This document shows positions 1 to 7,508 of a stretch of DNA of 64,000 nucleotides, one piece after another. The notes beneath the pieces are model-generated. The model had not been told where the DNA came from, ran no database searches, and saw nothing but the letters and a program-made list of their open reading frames with translations. Location: the NCBI RefSeq assembly GCF_002102175.1, contig NZ_LQOX01000062.1:23431-87430 (forward strand). The letters run 5' to 3'. The position numbers and the translations under genes were made by a program. The stretch is from Mycobacterium gastri (lineage in GTDB: Bacteria > Actinomycetota > Actinomycetes > Mycobacteriales > Mycobacteriaceae). The stretch's first letter is position 1; the number at the start of each line of letters is the position of its first letter.

Positions 1-467
1 TGCTGCTGCCGGGCGTCGGTCTGCGGTACGAGTTCACCAGCCACAAGGGTGAGCGGATCGGCATCATCGCCCGGCGCACCGGCGATTTCGACATCGTGCT
101 GTACACCGCCGAGGACCCTGACGCATGCCGGCCGGTCTTTCGCCTCAGCGGCGAAGAGGCCGACACCGTGGCCGCGATTCTCGGCGCACCGAGAATCGCC
201 GAGCGGTTCACCGAGCTGACGCGCGAGGTACCCGGGCTCGAGGCAGGTCACATCTCGATCGAGCCGCAGAGTCCGTTCGTCGGCCGGCCGCTGGGTGACA
301 CCCGCGCCCGCACCCGCACCGGCGCCTCGATCGTCGCGATCGTCCGCGGCGACGACGTGGTCGCTTCGCCCAGCCCCGCGGAAACGCTGCGGGCACGCGA
401 CGTCCTGATTGTGATCGGCACCGAAGAAGGCATCATCGGAGTCCGGCAGATCGTCGACAAAGGCTGA
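1..467 (+). CDS. TrkA-C (RCK_C) regulatory subunit of K+/H+ antiporter, 5' truncated
   Basis: The reading frame is open from base 3 and stops at 467, so the gene starts before the window and at least 155 residues are present. The sequence ends in a TrkA-C/RCK_C-type domain (roughly the last 75 residues, with the pattern GRPLGDTRARTRTGASIVAI and VLIVIGTEEGI). It resembles Rv3237c of M. tuberculosis. The next gene starts 4 bases downstream and encodes the membrane part of a CPA2 antiporter, so the pair looks like the KhtT-KhtU arrangement in which a soluble TrkA-C protein gates a K+/H+ antiporter. Ligand and ion are inferred from the family. Confidence 0.85.
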   Translation, partial: LLPGVGLRYEFTSHKGERIGIIARRTGDFDIVLYTAEDPDACRPVFRLSGEEADTVAAILGAPRIAERFTELTREVPGLEAGHISIEPQSPFVGRPLGDTRARTRTGASIVAIVRGDDVVASPSPAETLRARDVLIVIGTEEGIIGVRQIVDKG

Positions 468-471
468 GCCG

Positions 472-1617
472 GTGGATGTTTCGGAGGCGCTGCTATTCGA
501 GCTCGGCGCCCTCTTGGTCATGCTTGCCCTGCTCGGCGCCCTCGCCCGCCGATTCGCATTGTCGCCGATCCCGGTCTATCTGTTGGCGGGCCTAGCGCTG
601 GGTAAGGGCGGCGTCCTGCCGGTGGCCACCGCCGCCGACTTCGTCAGCACCGGCGCACCAATCGGCGTCGTGTTGCTGCTGCTGACCTTGGGTCTGGAGT
701 TCTCGGTGACCGAATTCGCCAGCAGCCTGCGCCATCATCTGCCGTCGGCGGGTGCCGACATCGTCCTCAACGCCACGCCCGGCGCGGTGACCGGCTGGCT
801 GCTCGGGTTGGACGGCGTTGCCATCCTGGCGCTGGCCGGCGTCACCTACATCTCATCGTCGGGTGTGATCGCGCGACTGCTCGAAGACCTGCGCCGCCTG
901 GGAAACCGCGAAACCCCGGCGGTGCTGTCGGTGCTGGTGCTCGAAGACTTCGCGATGGCCGGCTACTTGCCGATGTTCACGGTGCTGGCATTGCGCGGCA
1001 GCTGGCTGGATGCGCTCGGCGGGACACTGGCCGCGATCGGCGCCCTTGTTGCGGCGTTTGCGGCGTCCTACTACTGGGGTCATCACGTCGGCCGCCTGGT
1101 GGCGCACCCCGACTCCGAGCAACTGCTGCTGCGGATCTTGGGCATCACCTTGCTGGTCGCGGCGCTGGCCGAGTCGTTGCACGCATCGGCCGCGGTCGGC
1201 GCGTTCCTGGTGGGCCTGACCCTGACCGGGGAAACGGCCGAGCGGGCGCGCAGGGTGCTGGGTCCGCTACGCGATCTGTTCGCCGCGATCTTCTTCCTGG
1301 CGATCGGGCTATCGGTGGGCCCCAAGGAGTTGCTTCCGATGCTTCCGGTGGCCGTCGTGCTGGCCGCGGTGACCGCCGCGACCAAGGTGCTGACCGGGAT
1401 GTTCGCCGCCCGCCGTGACGGGGTGGCACGGCGCGGCCAGTTGCGCGCGGGCACTGCGCTGATCGCTCGAGGCGAGTTCTCGCTGATCATCATCGGATTG
1501 GTCGGCGCGTCGATCCCCACGGTGGCGGCGTTGGCAACGTCGTACGTCTTCATCATGGCGATCGTGGGCCCGGTGGCGGCGCGCTACACCGGCGGGCCGC
1601 TGCCGAGCGCCGCCTGA
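472..1617 (+). CDS. CPA2-family K+(Na+)/H+ antiporter membrane subunit (KefB/KhtU-like)
   Basis: A 381-residue, very hydrophobic protein with about a dozen predicted membrane segments and the typical CPA2 features: PVYLLAGLALGKGG near residue 35-50, GLEFS near 80 and LIARGEFSLIIIGLVG near 325-340. The length matches Rv3236c (385 residues). It has no C-terminal RCK domain of its own; that function is supplied by the upstream TrkA-C protein, 4 bases away, so the two are probably one operon and one complex. The GTG start at 472 is the first in-frame start after the upstream stop. It should exchange monovalent cations for protons across the plasma membrane. Confidence 0.88.
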   Translation: MDVSEALLFELGALLVMLALLGALARRFALSPIPVYLLAGLALGKGGVLPVATAADFVSTGAPIGVVLLLLTLGLEFSVTEFASSLRHHLPSAGADIVLNATPGAVTGWLLGLDGVAILALAGVTYISSSGVIARLLEDLRRLGNRETPAVLSVLVLEDFAMAGYLPMFTVLALRGSWLDALGGTLAAIGALVAAFAASYYWGHHVGRLVAHPDSEQLLLRILGITLLVAALAESLHASAAVGAFLVGLTLTGETAERARRVLGPLRDLFAAIFFLAIGLSVGPKELLPMLPVAVVLAAVTAATKVLTGMFAARRDGVARRGQLRAGTALIARGEFSLIIIGLVGASIPTVAALATSYVFIMAIVGPVAARYTGGPLPSAA

Positions 1618-1634
1618 GCGCATGACGAAGTCCG

Positions 1635-2159
1635 TCAGCCGATGTGCAAGGCGACGACCAGCCAGCGCCCTCCGCCGCCGGCGGTCACCCGTTCCACCCG
1701 ACAGGCGATTGCGTGGATCCGGTCTCCGCGGCGGTAGCTGCCGAACACCTCCGCCGCGGTGTCCGAGGACCCGACCGGTTGCAGTCGCACCCGGTGCAAC
1801 ACCGCCGTCCCGTGCCGACCGGCCACCGCTTCGCTGACCGACAGCACCGCGTCGACCAGGTTGGGCGCCAGCAGCGAACGCAGCTGTGTGGCAGGACGAC
1901 GGCGGTCGATGACTTCGAGCACCCGGCGCAGTGCCGCGTCGGTGAACACGGCCGCCTGGCGCATGGGCTCCGACACGCCCTCGGTTGTCGGCTGCTCGCT
2001 GCGGGACCGGCGGGGCGGCCGTAGACTGCGCGGGCGTAAAGGTGGGTGCGCTGATTGTCGGCACCGGGGGATGGTTCCCGTTGGCGGTTCGTACTCGACA
2101 ACCGGGACAACGGCGAAAGTCGGACGATGAGGCGGGTCGACAATGGGACTGATACTCAA
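1635..2159 (-). CDS. DUF6459 (Rv3235-like) protein
   Basis: A 174-residue protein on the minus strand. An arginine/proline-rich N-terminus with VPVVEYEPPT is followed by a compact domain from about residue 70 (AALRRVLEVIDRRRP, QLRSLLAP, VFGSYRRGDRIHAIACRVER, WLVVALHI) that fits the actinobacterial DUF6459 family. Members are often encoded near secA, but no secA is in this window. The function is unknown. It converges on the antiporter gene and diverges from the acyltransferase gene at 2377. The start could be internal, because the N-terminal 60 residues are low complexity. Confidence 0.72.
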   Translation of the reverse strand: MSISPIVDPPHRPTFAVVPVVEYEPPTGTIPRCRQSAHPPLRPRSLRPPRRSRSEQPTTEGVSEPMRQAAVFTDAALRRVLEVIDRRRPATQLRSLLAPNLVDAVLSVSEAVAGRHGTAVLHRVRLQPVGSSDTAAEVFGSYRRGDRIHAIACRVERVTAGGGGRWLVVALHIG

Positions 2160-2376
2160 CGGGCACTCTCCAGATCAAGCCAGGTCAAATGATGCCAACG
2201 AGACGGTGAGGACTGCGCGCCTGCTGGAGAGTGACAGACAAACTGCCGGTCATCATTGCACACACCACGCCGGCGTGTACCCGCCCCGTGATGTGGCCGC
2301 GTCGAGTGGTTACGGTGAGTCACATCGGTCCAACCGCCAGATTGACGACGAATCGACAAGGAGGACAGGGCCGTAA

Positions 2377-3786
2377 ATGGTGACCCGGTTATCCACGACG
2401 GACGCGTCTTTCTATCGGCTGGAGAACACCGCCACCCCCATGTATGTCGGGTCGCTGATGATCCTGCGCCGGCCGCGGGCCGGACTGAGCTACGAGACGC
2501 TGTTGGCCACCGTCGAGCAGCGGTTGCCGCAGATACCGCGTTACCGGCAGCGGATACGCGAGGTGAAGATCGGCATGGCCCGCCCCGTGTGGATGGACGA
2601 TCCCGAATTCGACATCACTTATCACGTCAGGCGCTCCGCGTTGCCGTCGCCGGGCAGCGACGAGCAACTGCACGAACTCATCGCGCGGCTGGCCGCCCGG
2701 CCGCTGGACAAGTCGCGGCCGCTGTGGGAGATGTATCTTGTCGAGGGGCTGGAAAAGAATCGCATTGCCCTCTACACCAAGTCGCACCAGGCTCTGATCA
2801 ACGGGGTGACATCACTGGCCATCGGCCACGTCATCGCCGATCGGACGCGGCGTCCACCGCCTTTCCCCGAAGACATCTGGATACCGGAACGCGACCCCGG
2901 CCACACCCGCTTGGTGATGGGCGCCATCGGTGACTGGATTATCGGGCCGGGAGCGCAGCTGCAGGCCGTCGGATCCGCGGTCGCCGGCGCGGTCACCAAT
3001 TACGGCCAACTCGTCGACGCCGGCCGCCGCGTGCTGGATGTCGCGCGCACTGTGGCGCGCGGCACCGCACCCAATAGTCCGCTCAATGCCACCGTTTCGC
3101 GCAATCGACGGTTCACTGTGGCGCGCGCCCGGCTTGAGGACTATCGGGCGGTACGTGCCCGCTATAACTGTGACATCCACGATGTGGTGCTGGCCGTGAT
3201 CGCCGGCGCGCTGGGCGACTGGCTGATGTCACGCGGTGAGACGGTGGCACCGACGGCGACGGTGCGCGCGATGGCTCCGCTGGCGGCGTACGTCGATGAC
3301 CAACTCGATTCGACGGGTCCCGGCCAGGCCATGAGCCAGGTGACGCCCTTCTTGATCGATCTGCCGGTGGGGGAGGGCAACCCCGTGGTGCGGCTGTCCC
3401 AGATCGCGCACGCCACCGAATCGAACCCGACGGCCGCGAGTCTGGTCGACGCCCGAACCATCGTCACGCTGTCCGGATTCGCGCCGCCCACCCTGCACGC
3501 GATGGGTGTCCGGGTCGCGACCAGTTATTCGGCGAGGTTGTTCAACCTGCTGATCACCAATGCCCCCGGGGCACAATCGCAGATGTACGTCGCGGGCACC
3601 AAGTTGCTGGAGGCTTACGCGGTGCCGCCGCTGTTGCACAACCAGGCGCTGGCCATCAGCGTGACGTCCTACAACGGCATGCTGTATTTCGGGATCAATG
3701 CCGACCGCGACGCGATGAGCGACGTCGACCTGTTGCCGGGTCTGCTCGGCCAATCGCTCGAGGAGCTGCTGGAAGCGTCTCGGTAA
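2377..3786 (+). CDS. tgs3: Wax ester synthase/diacylglycerol acyltransferase homologue (Tgs3-like)
   Basis: 469 residues, the full length of the WS/DGAT family, which esterifies diacylglycerol or fatty alcohols with acyl-CoA. The N-terminus (LSTTDASFYRLENTATPMYV) and C-terminal half (INADRDAMSDVDLLPGLL) are typical. In M. tuberculosis the same locus is split into Rv3234c (tgs3) and Rv3233c; here it is one frame. The catalytic HHxxxDG motif reads SHQALINGV near residue 132-140, so the second His is Gln and the Asp is Asn. Only one His is kept, so acyltransferase activity is doubtful. ATG at 2377 has a good RBS (aaggagg, about 2357). Confidence 0.85.
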   Translation: MVTRLSTTDASFYRLENTATPMYVGSLMILRRPRAGLSYETLLATVEQRLPQIPRYRQRIREVKIGMARPVWMDDPEFDITYHVRRSALPSPGSDEQLHELIARLAARPLDKSRPLWEMYLVEGLEKNRIALYTKSHQALINGVTSLAIGHVIADRTRRPPPFPEDIWIPERDPGHTRLVMGAIGDWIIGPGAQLQAVGSAVAGAVTNYGQLVDAGRRVLDVARTVARGTAPNSPLNATVSRNRRFTVARARLEDYRAVRARYNCDIHDVVLAVIAGALGDWLMSRGETVAPTATVRAMAPLAAYVDDQLDSTGPGQAMSQVTPFLIDLPVGEGNPVVRLSQIAHATESNPTAASLVDARTIVTLSGFAPPTLHAMGVRVATSYSARLFNLLITNAPGAQSQMYVAGTKLLEAYAVPPLLHNQALAISVTSYNGMLYFGINADRDAMSDVDLLPGLLGQSLEELLEASR

Positions 3787-3807
3787 TTATCAGAGTCGAA
3801 ATGGCTA

Positions 3808-4707
3808 GTGGAGATACCATCCGTTGTTGTGAGCACTGCGATAACCAACGGCGCGCCGGCCAAGACGGCCAAGACGGCGAGGAAGATGAAGTCAAATCCG
3901 CCGGCCAAGCGCAAGGTCCCGGCCAACGTCTACCATGCCGAATTATTCAGGCTGCAAACGGAATTCGTGAAACTGCAGGAGTGGGTGCGGCATTCCGGGG
4001 CGCGCCTGGTGGTTGTCTTCGAGGGCCGCGACGGAGCCGGCAAAGGTGGGACCATCAAAAGGATCACCGAATACCTCAACCCGCGCGTGGCCCGCATCGC
4101 GGCGTTGCCCTCCCCGACCGACAGGGAACGCGGACAGTGGTATTACCAGCGCTATATCGCACACTTGCCCGCCAAGGGCGAAATCGTGCTCTTCGACCGG
4201 TCGTGGTACAACCGTGCCGGCGTCGAAAAAGTCATGGGATTCTGTACGCCGCAAGAGCATGCGCTGTTCTTACGGCAGACGCCGATCTTCGAGCACATGT
4301 TGATCGACGACGGGATCTTGCTGCGCAAGTACTGGTTTTCGGTTTCCGATGAGGAGCAGTTGCGGCGCTTCAAAGCCCGGCGCAGCGACCCCGTCCGGCA
4401 ATGGAAGCTCAGCCCGATGGACCTGGAATCGCTGTACCGATGGGAGGATTACTCCCGCGCCAAGGACCAGATGATGGTGCACACCGACATCCCGACCAGC
4501 CCGTGGTATGTGGTGGAATCCGAGATCAAAAAGCATGCCCGGCTGAACATGATGGCCCACCTGTTGTCCACCATCGACTACCGCGACGTGGAGAAGCCGA
4601 AGGTCAAGTTGCCCAAACATCCGTTGGTGAGCGGCAACTACCAGCGCCCGCCGCGTGAACTGTCCAATTATGTCGAAGACTATGCGGCGACGTTGATCGA
4701 TGGTTAG
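3808..4707 (+). CDS. ppk2: Polyphosphate kinase 2
   Basis: A 299-residue PPK2-family enzyme that transfers phosphate between polyphosphate and nucleoside diphosphates. Visible motifs are Walker A FEGRDGAGKGG near residue 70-80, the lid/base segment DRERGQWYYQRY near 110-120 and Walker B-like DRSWYNR near 131-137. The sequence is nearly collinear with Rv3232c (295 residues), whose N-terminus MDIPSV supports the GTG start at 3808. It lies 21 bases after the acyltransferase gene and 36 bases before the DUF6912 gene, in the same direction. Confidence 0.93.
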   Translation: MEIPSVVVSTAITNGAPAKTAKTARKMKSNPPAKRKVPANVYHAELFRLQTEFVKLQEWVRHSGARLVVVFEGRDGAGKGGTIKRITEYLNPRVARIAALPSPTDRERGQWYYQRYIAHLPAKGEIVLFDRSWYNRAGVEKVMGFCTPQEHALFLRQTPIFEHMLIDDGILLRKYWFSVSDEEQLRRFKARRSDPVRQWKLSPMDLESLYRWEDYSRAKDQMMVHTDIPTSPWYVVESEIKKHARLNMMAHLLSTIDYRDVEKPKVKLPKHPLVSGNYQRPPRELSNYVEDYAATLIDG

Positions 4708-4743
4708 CGCGGCGATCATGCGGGCTCGGCGACTCAGCCCGTG

Positions 4744-5253
4744 ATGCAGGTCTACGTCCCGGCCACCCTGGCCATGCTGCGGCAACTTGTCGCCGACGGT
4801 TCGCTGTGGCCGGTCAACGGCACGGCCTTCGCGGTGACGCCGAAATTGCGGGAGTCATATGCCGAGGGCGACGACGACGAACTTGCGGAAGTGGCGCTGC
4901 AGGAGGCCGCGCTGGCGTCCCTGCGGCTGCTGGCCGACGACGGAGGCGAGGGTTTGCCGCCGCGACGCGTGGTGATTGCCGCCGAAGTGGACGCTGAAGC
5001 GGACGAAGTCGCGTTGCGGCCCGATCTCGACGACGCCGTCGTCAGACTGACCGCACCCGTTGAGATGGATCGGGTGGTCGCCGCGTATGTCGACAACGCC
5101 GCCGCCGAACCGGCCGTCACCGCGGCGATAGCCGTGATCGACGCCGCCGATCTCGGCGACGAGGACGCCGACCTGGTTGTCGGTGATGCCCAGGACCATG
5201 ATTTGGCGTGGTATGCCAACCAGGAGTTGCCGTTCCTGCTCGACTTGCTTTGA
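4744..5253 (+). CDS. DUF6912 protein (Rv3231c-like)
   Basis: 169 residues beginning MQVYVPATLAMLRQLVADG, acidic and alanine-rich, with a repeated pattern in which a secondary structure element ends in VVIAAEVDA, VVRLTAPVEMDRVVAAYVD and WYANQELPFLLD. It matches the conserved actinobacterial family of Rv3231c, for which I know no established role. ATG at 4744 is preferred over the GTG at 4741 because homologues start with MQVYVP. The accessory thiocyanate-hydrolase locus begins 104 bases downstream, so this gene marks the left edge of that insertion relative to M. tuberculosis. Confidence 0.82.
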   Translation: MQVYVPATLAMLRQLVADGSLWPVNGTAFAVTPKLRESYAEGDDDELAEVALQEAALASLRLLADDGGEGLPPRRVVIAAEVDAEADEVALRPDLDDAVVRLTAPVEMDRVVAAYVDNAAAEPAVTAAIAVIDAADLGDEDADLVVGDAQDHDLAWYANQELPFLLDLL

Positions 5254-5357
5254 CAGCGCATTGCCAGGTGTCAACCGGCCTCGGTCTCAGACTGGTCGTG
5301 CTGTTGGGTAGTAGCATCACCTGCACCGTCCCACGCTCCGATGCCAGAGGAGTGGTC

Positions 5358-6194
5358 ATGAGTACCGCCGCTGACCGTGCCCGTCAGCTCGACCTGGTTG
5401 CCCGGCTGAAGTCGGCCTATCCCGAGCTTCCGGACGCCCCAACTCCCGACCTGCTCGACCACGATCGCTTCTGGGCGTACATGAAGACCAACCACGACGT
5501 CGGTGGTGAGCCGGACGCGCCCATGAACTACGAGAACAAGCAGTACGAGTACTGGGAGCACATGACCTATGTGCTCTGCGAAGTCCTTGCGTGGCGCGGC
5601 ATTTGGCTGTCGGAGGAGCGCCGGCGGATCGGCAACGTCGACGTGGGACGCGCGGTCTATCTCGGCTTCCCCTACTACGGTCGCTGGCTCTGGGCGGTCG
5701 CACGTGTGCTGGTGGAAAAGCATCACATCAGCCTGGGCGAGCTCAGTGAACGAATGGCAGCGGTCAAGGCCCGCTACGCCAGCGGCCTCGACGGGAAAAA
5801 GCTTGAGGCGCAACCGAGTTCAGAAGGTAACGGCACCGGCGTGATCCGCAATGCGCACCACACCCACGCGGTCGGCAAGGGCGATCCGCAGGTGTATGCC
5901 GGTAAGGCCGGGCAGCCCAGGTTCCGCGTCGGCGACCCGGTGGTGGTGCGCGAACTGCCCGCGTTGCTGTACACCCGCACCCCGGAATACGTACGTGGCG
6001 CCACGGGCGAAATCGCGTCGGTCGCGTACGAAAGCCCGGCCCCCGAGGACGAGGCGTGGGATCGGCCCGATTCGCAGCCGGAGTGGTTCTACATCGTCCG
6101 GTTCAACCTGTCTGAGCTATGGCACGGATACACCGGCACCGCCACCGACACCCTGCAAACGGAGCTTCCCGAGCGGTGGCTGGCGGCGGCCTGA
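5358..6194 (+). CDS. scnBA: Thiocyanate hydrolase, fused beta-alpha subunit
   Basis: 278 residues. Residues 1-143 match the SCNase beta subunit (NHDVGGEPDAPMNYENKQ, CEVLAWRGIWLSEERRR, DVGRAVYLGFPYYGRWL) and residues 164-278 match the alpha subunit (AVGKGDPQVYAGKAG, LYTRTPEYVRGATGEI, AYESPAPEDEAW, LQTELPERWL). In Thiobacillus these are separate proteins of about 157 and 126 residues; here residues 144-163 form a linker. Nitrile hydratase beta is also one chain, but its GGMxGxGP start is absent. With the gamma subunit it should hydrolyse thiocyanate to carbonyl sulfide and ammonia. ATG 5358 follows an RBS (agaggag, 5346-5352). Confidence 0.87.
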   Translation: MSTAADRARQLDLVARLKSAYPELPDAPTPDLLDHDRFWAYMKTNHDVGGEPDAPMNYENKQYEYWEHMTYVLCEVLAWRGIWLSEERRRIGNVDVGRAVYLGFPYYGRWLWAVARVLVEKHHISLGELSERMAAVKARYASGLDGKKLEAQPSSEGNGTGVIRNAHHTHAVGKGDPQVYAGKAGQPRFRVGDPVVVRELPALLYTRTPEYVRGATGEIASVAYESPAPEDEAWDRPDSQPEWFYIVRFNLSELWHGYTGTATDTLQTELPERWLAAA

Positions 6195-6210
6195 GGGTAG
6201 GAGTTTCGAC

Positions 6211-6924
6211 ATGACCGACCAGGATCACGACCAGGATCACGACCACGAGCGGGCACTTGCCCCCACGGTGGACGAGATCACCGACTTCGAGGTACTCGAG
6301 ATTGCGCTGCGCGAATTGTGCATCGAGAAGGGCATTTTCACCGCCGAGGAGCATCGGCACTTTACCGAGTTCGCCGAGCAGATCAACCCGACGCCGGCCG
6401 CGCGCCTGGTGGCGCGCGCGTGGCTCGATCCCGAGTTCAAGCAACTCGCGCTCACCGATGCGCTGGCCGCCAGCAAGGAGGTCGGCGTCGACTGGATGGA
6501 ACCCACCGGCTTCGGTACGCCCAGCGACTTCACCGCGTTCCAGATTCTCGAGGACACACCGACGCTGCACCATGTGATCGTCTGCGCATTGTGCTCGTGT
6601 TATCCGCGGCCGATTCTCGGGAACTCGCCGGAGTGGTACCGCACCCCGAACTATCGCCGGCGGCTGGTCCGCTGGCCACGTCAGGTGCTTGCGGAATTCG
6701 GGCTCTATCTGCCCGACGACGTCGCTATCCGGGTGGAGGACTCCAACCAGAAGCATCGCTTCATGGTCATGCCCATACGCCCGCAGGGAACCGAGGGCTG
6801 GGACGAGGATCAGCTGGCCGAGATCGTCACCCGCGACTGTCTGATCGGTGTGGCACTGCCCAAGCCGGGTGTCACCAGCAACGTCATCACCGCCACCCGG
6901 GCCGCGATACATCCAGTCGAGTGA
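6211..6924 (+). CDS. scnC: Thiocyanate hydrolase gamma subunit (cobalt-binding catalytic subunit)
   Basis: 237 residues of the nitrile hydratase alpha/SCNase gamma family. The metal claw lies at C125-A-L-C128-S129-C130, where two cysteines are normally oxidised and hold Co(III). The flanks (CYPRPILGNSPEWYRTPNYR, RRLVRWPRQVLAEFG, EIVTRDCLIGVALPKPG) match SCNase gamma as I remember it, rather than nitrile hydratase (CYPWPVLGLPPxWYK). The N-terminus is His/Asp-rich (DQDHDQDHDHE), as in the Thiobacillus protein. The claw residue after the first Cys is Ala, not the usual Thr (Co) or Ser (Fe). ATG 6211 has an RBS (gtaggag) and lies 16 bases after the beta-alpha gene. Confidence 0.9.
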   Translation: MTDQDHDQDHDHERALAPTVDEITDFEVLEIALRELCIEKGIFTAEEHRHFTEFAEQINPTPAARLVARAWLDPEFKQLALTDALAASKEVGVDWMEPTGFGTPSDFTAFQILEDTPTLHHVIVCALCSCYPRPILGNSPEWYRTPNYRRRLVRWPRQVLAEFGLYLPDDVAIRVEDSNQKHRFMVMPIRPQGTEGWDEDQLAEIVTRDCLIGVALPKPGVTSNVITATRAAIHPVE

Positions 6925-6943
6925 CGGGCAGAAGATACAGAAA

Positions 6944-7306
6944 ATGAGGCCACCGGATCCGATCGAGCAGCGCACCGTCGCGCCGTTGCAGCAGATCGTG
7001 GAACGCAACCAGGTCTGGTCGCGGATGGCCGAAAAGTACGGCGTGACCAATCCCGTGCCGCCGTGGAAGACCAGCCTGGACGGCCTGTGCGACGCCCTCG
7101 ACCGCGCCGCCTGCAGCGCGGACATCCCTGATTTCAAGCAGCGACGAGATGAGGAAGACATCCTCTCGGCGAGCCGCTATGCCAGCCTGCCCTACCCGGA
7201 GAACCAGCTGGTGGCGCTGGCTCATTCGCTGGTCGCTCGCGGGATCATCGATGAAGCGGAGCTGGCACAACGGCTCTGCGACATCCGAAAGCGCCTGGAA
7301 GCCTGA
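6944..7306 (+). CDS. Thiocyanate hydrolase activator / cobalt chaperone (P15K-like)
   Basis: 120 residues located 19 bases after the gamma subunit in the same direction. It belongs to the nitrile hydratase accessory/beta-N-terminal-like family (YGVTNPVPPWKTSLDGLCDALD, RDEEDILSASRYASLPYPEN, LAHSLVARGIIDEAELAQRL). In characterised SCNase and Co-nitrile-hydratase operons such a small protein delivers cobalt and promotes cysteine oxidation. The fit is by family and position; the closest named protein is P15K of Thiobacillus. No cobalt transporter is visible nearby. ATG 6944 is the first start after the gamma stop in this frame. Confidence 0.8.
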   Translation: MRPPDPIEQRTVAPLQQIVERNQVWSRMAEKYGVTNPVPPWKTSLDGLCDALDRAACSADIPDFKQRRDEEDILSASRYASLPYPENQLVALAHSLVARGIIDEAELAQRLCDIRKRLEA

Positions 7307-7414
7307 CCGGTTCCCGGTCACCGGGAAACACCGGCCACAGCCGCTGACAACGTCTGCAACCCCGCTAGACGGTCCTGTGACGCAACTTGCACATTCGGAC
7401 CTAGCTACGCAACC

Positions 7415-7435
7415 GTAACTTACGGTACCGTAGCC
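7415..7435. promoter_or_regulatory. Operator-like motif upstream of the DesA3 reductase gene
   Basis: The 21-base stretch contains the perfect 12-base palindrome TACGGTACCGTA (7421-7432) preceded by GTAACT. A near-copy (18 of 21 bases identical) lies at 8667-8687 upstream of desA3. Palindromes of this shape usually bind TetR-type dimers, but the regulator is not identified. The 202-base gap 7307-7508 otherwise shows nothing I can assign. Confidence 0.6.
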
Positions 7436-7508
7436 AACATGACGTGGGCCTGAGATTGCCCGCTACCCCGGCGGAAGCCAACGGCCGCGCCGCAATCAGG
7501 AGCTTCGT

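Noticed and set aside
1309..2178. Long open frame on the minus strand across kefB-like and DUF6459 genes
   Set aside because: Arg/Gly/Pro-rich composition with no domain; it overlaps two recognisable genes and is a GC-rich antisense frame.
5358..6924. Nitrile hydratase alpha and beta subunits
   Set aside because: The overall family is the same, but the beta N-terminal signature GGMxGxGP is missing and the diagnostic segments match thiocyanate hydrolase subunits, including a His-rich gamma N-terminus.
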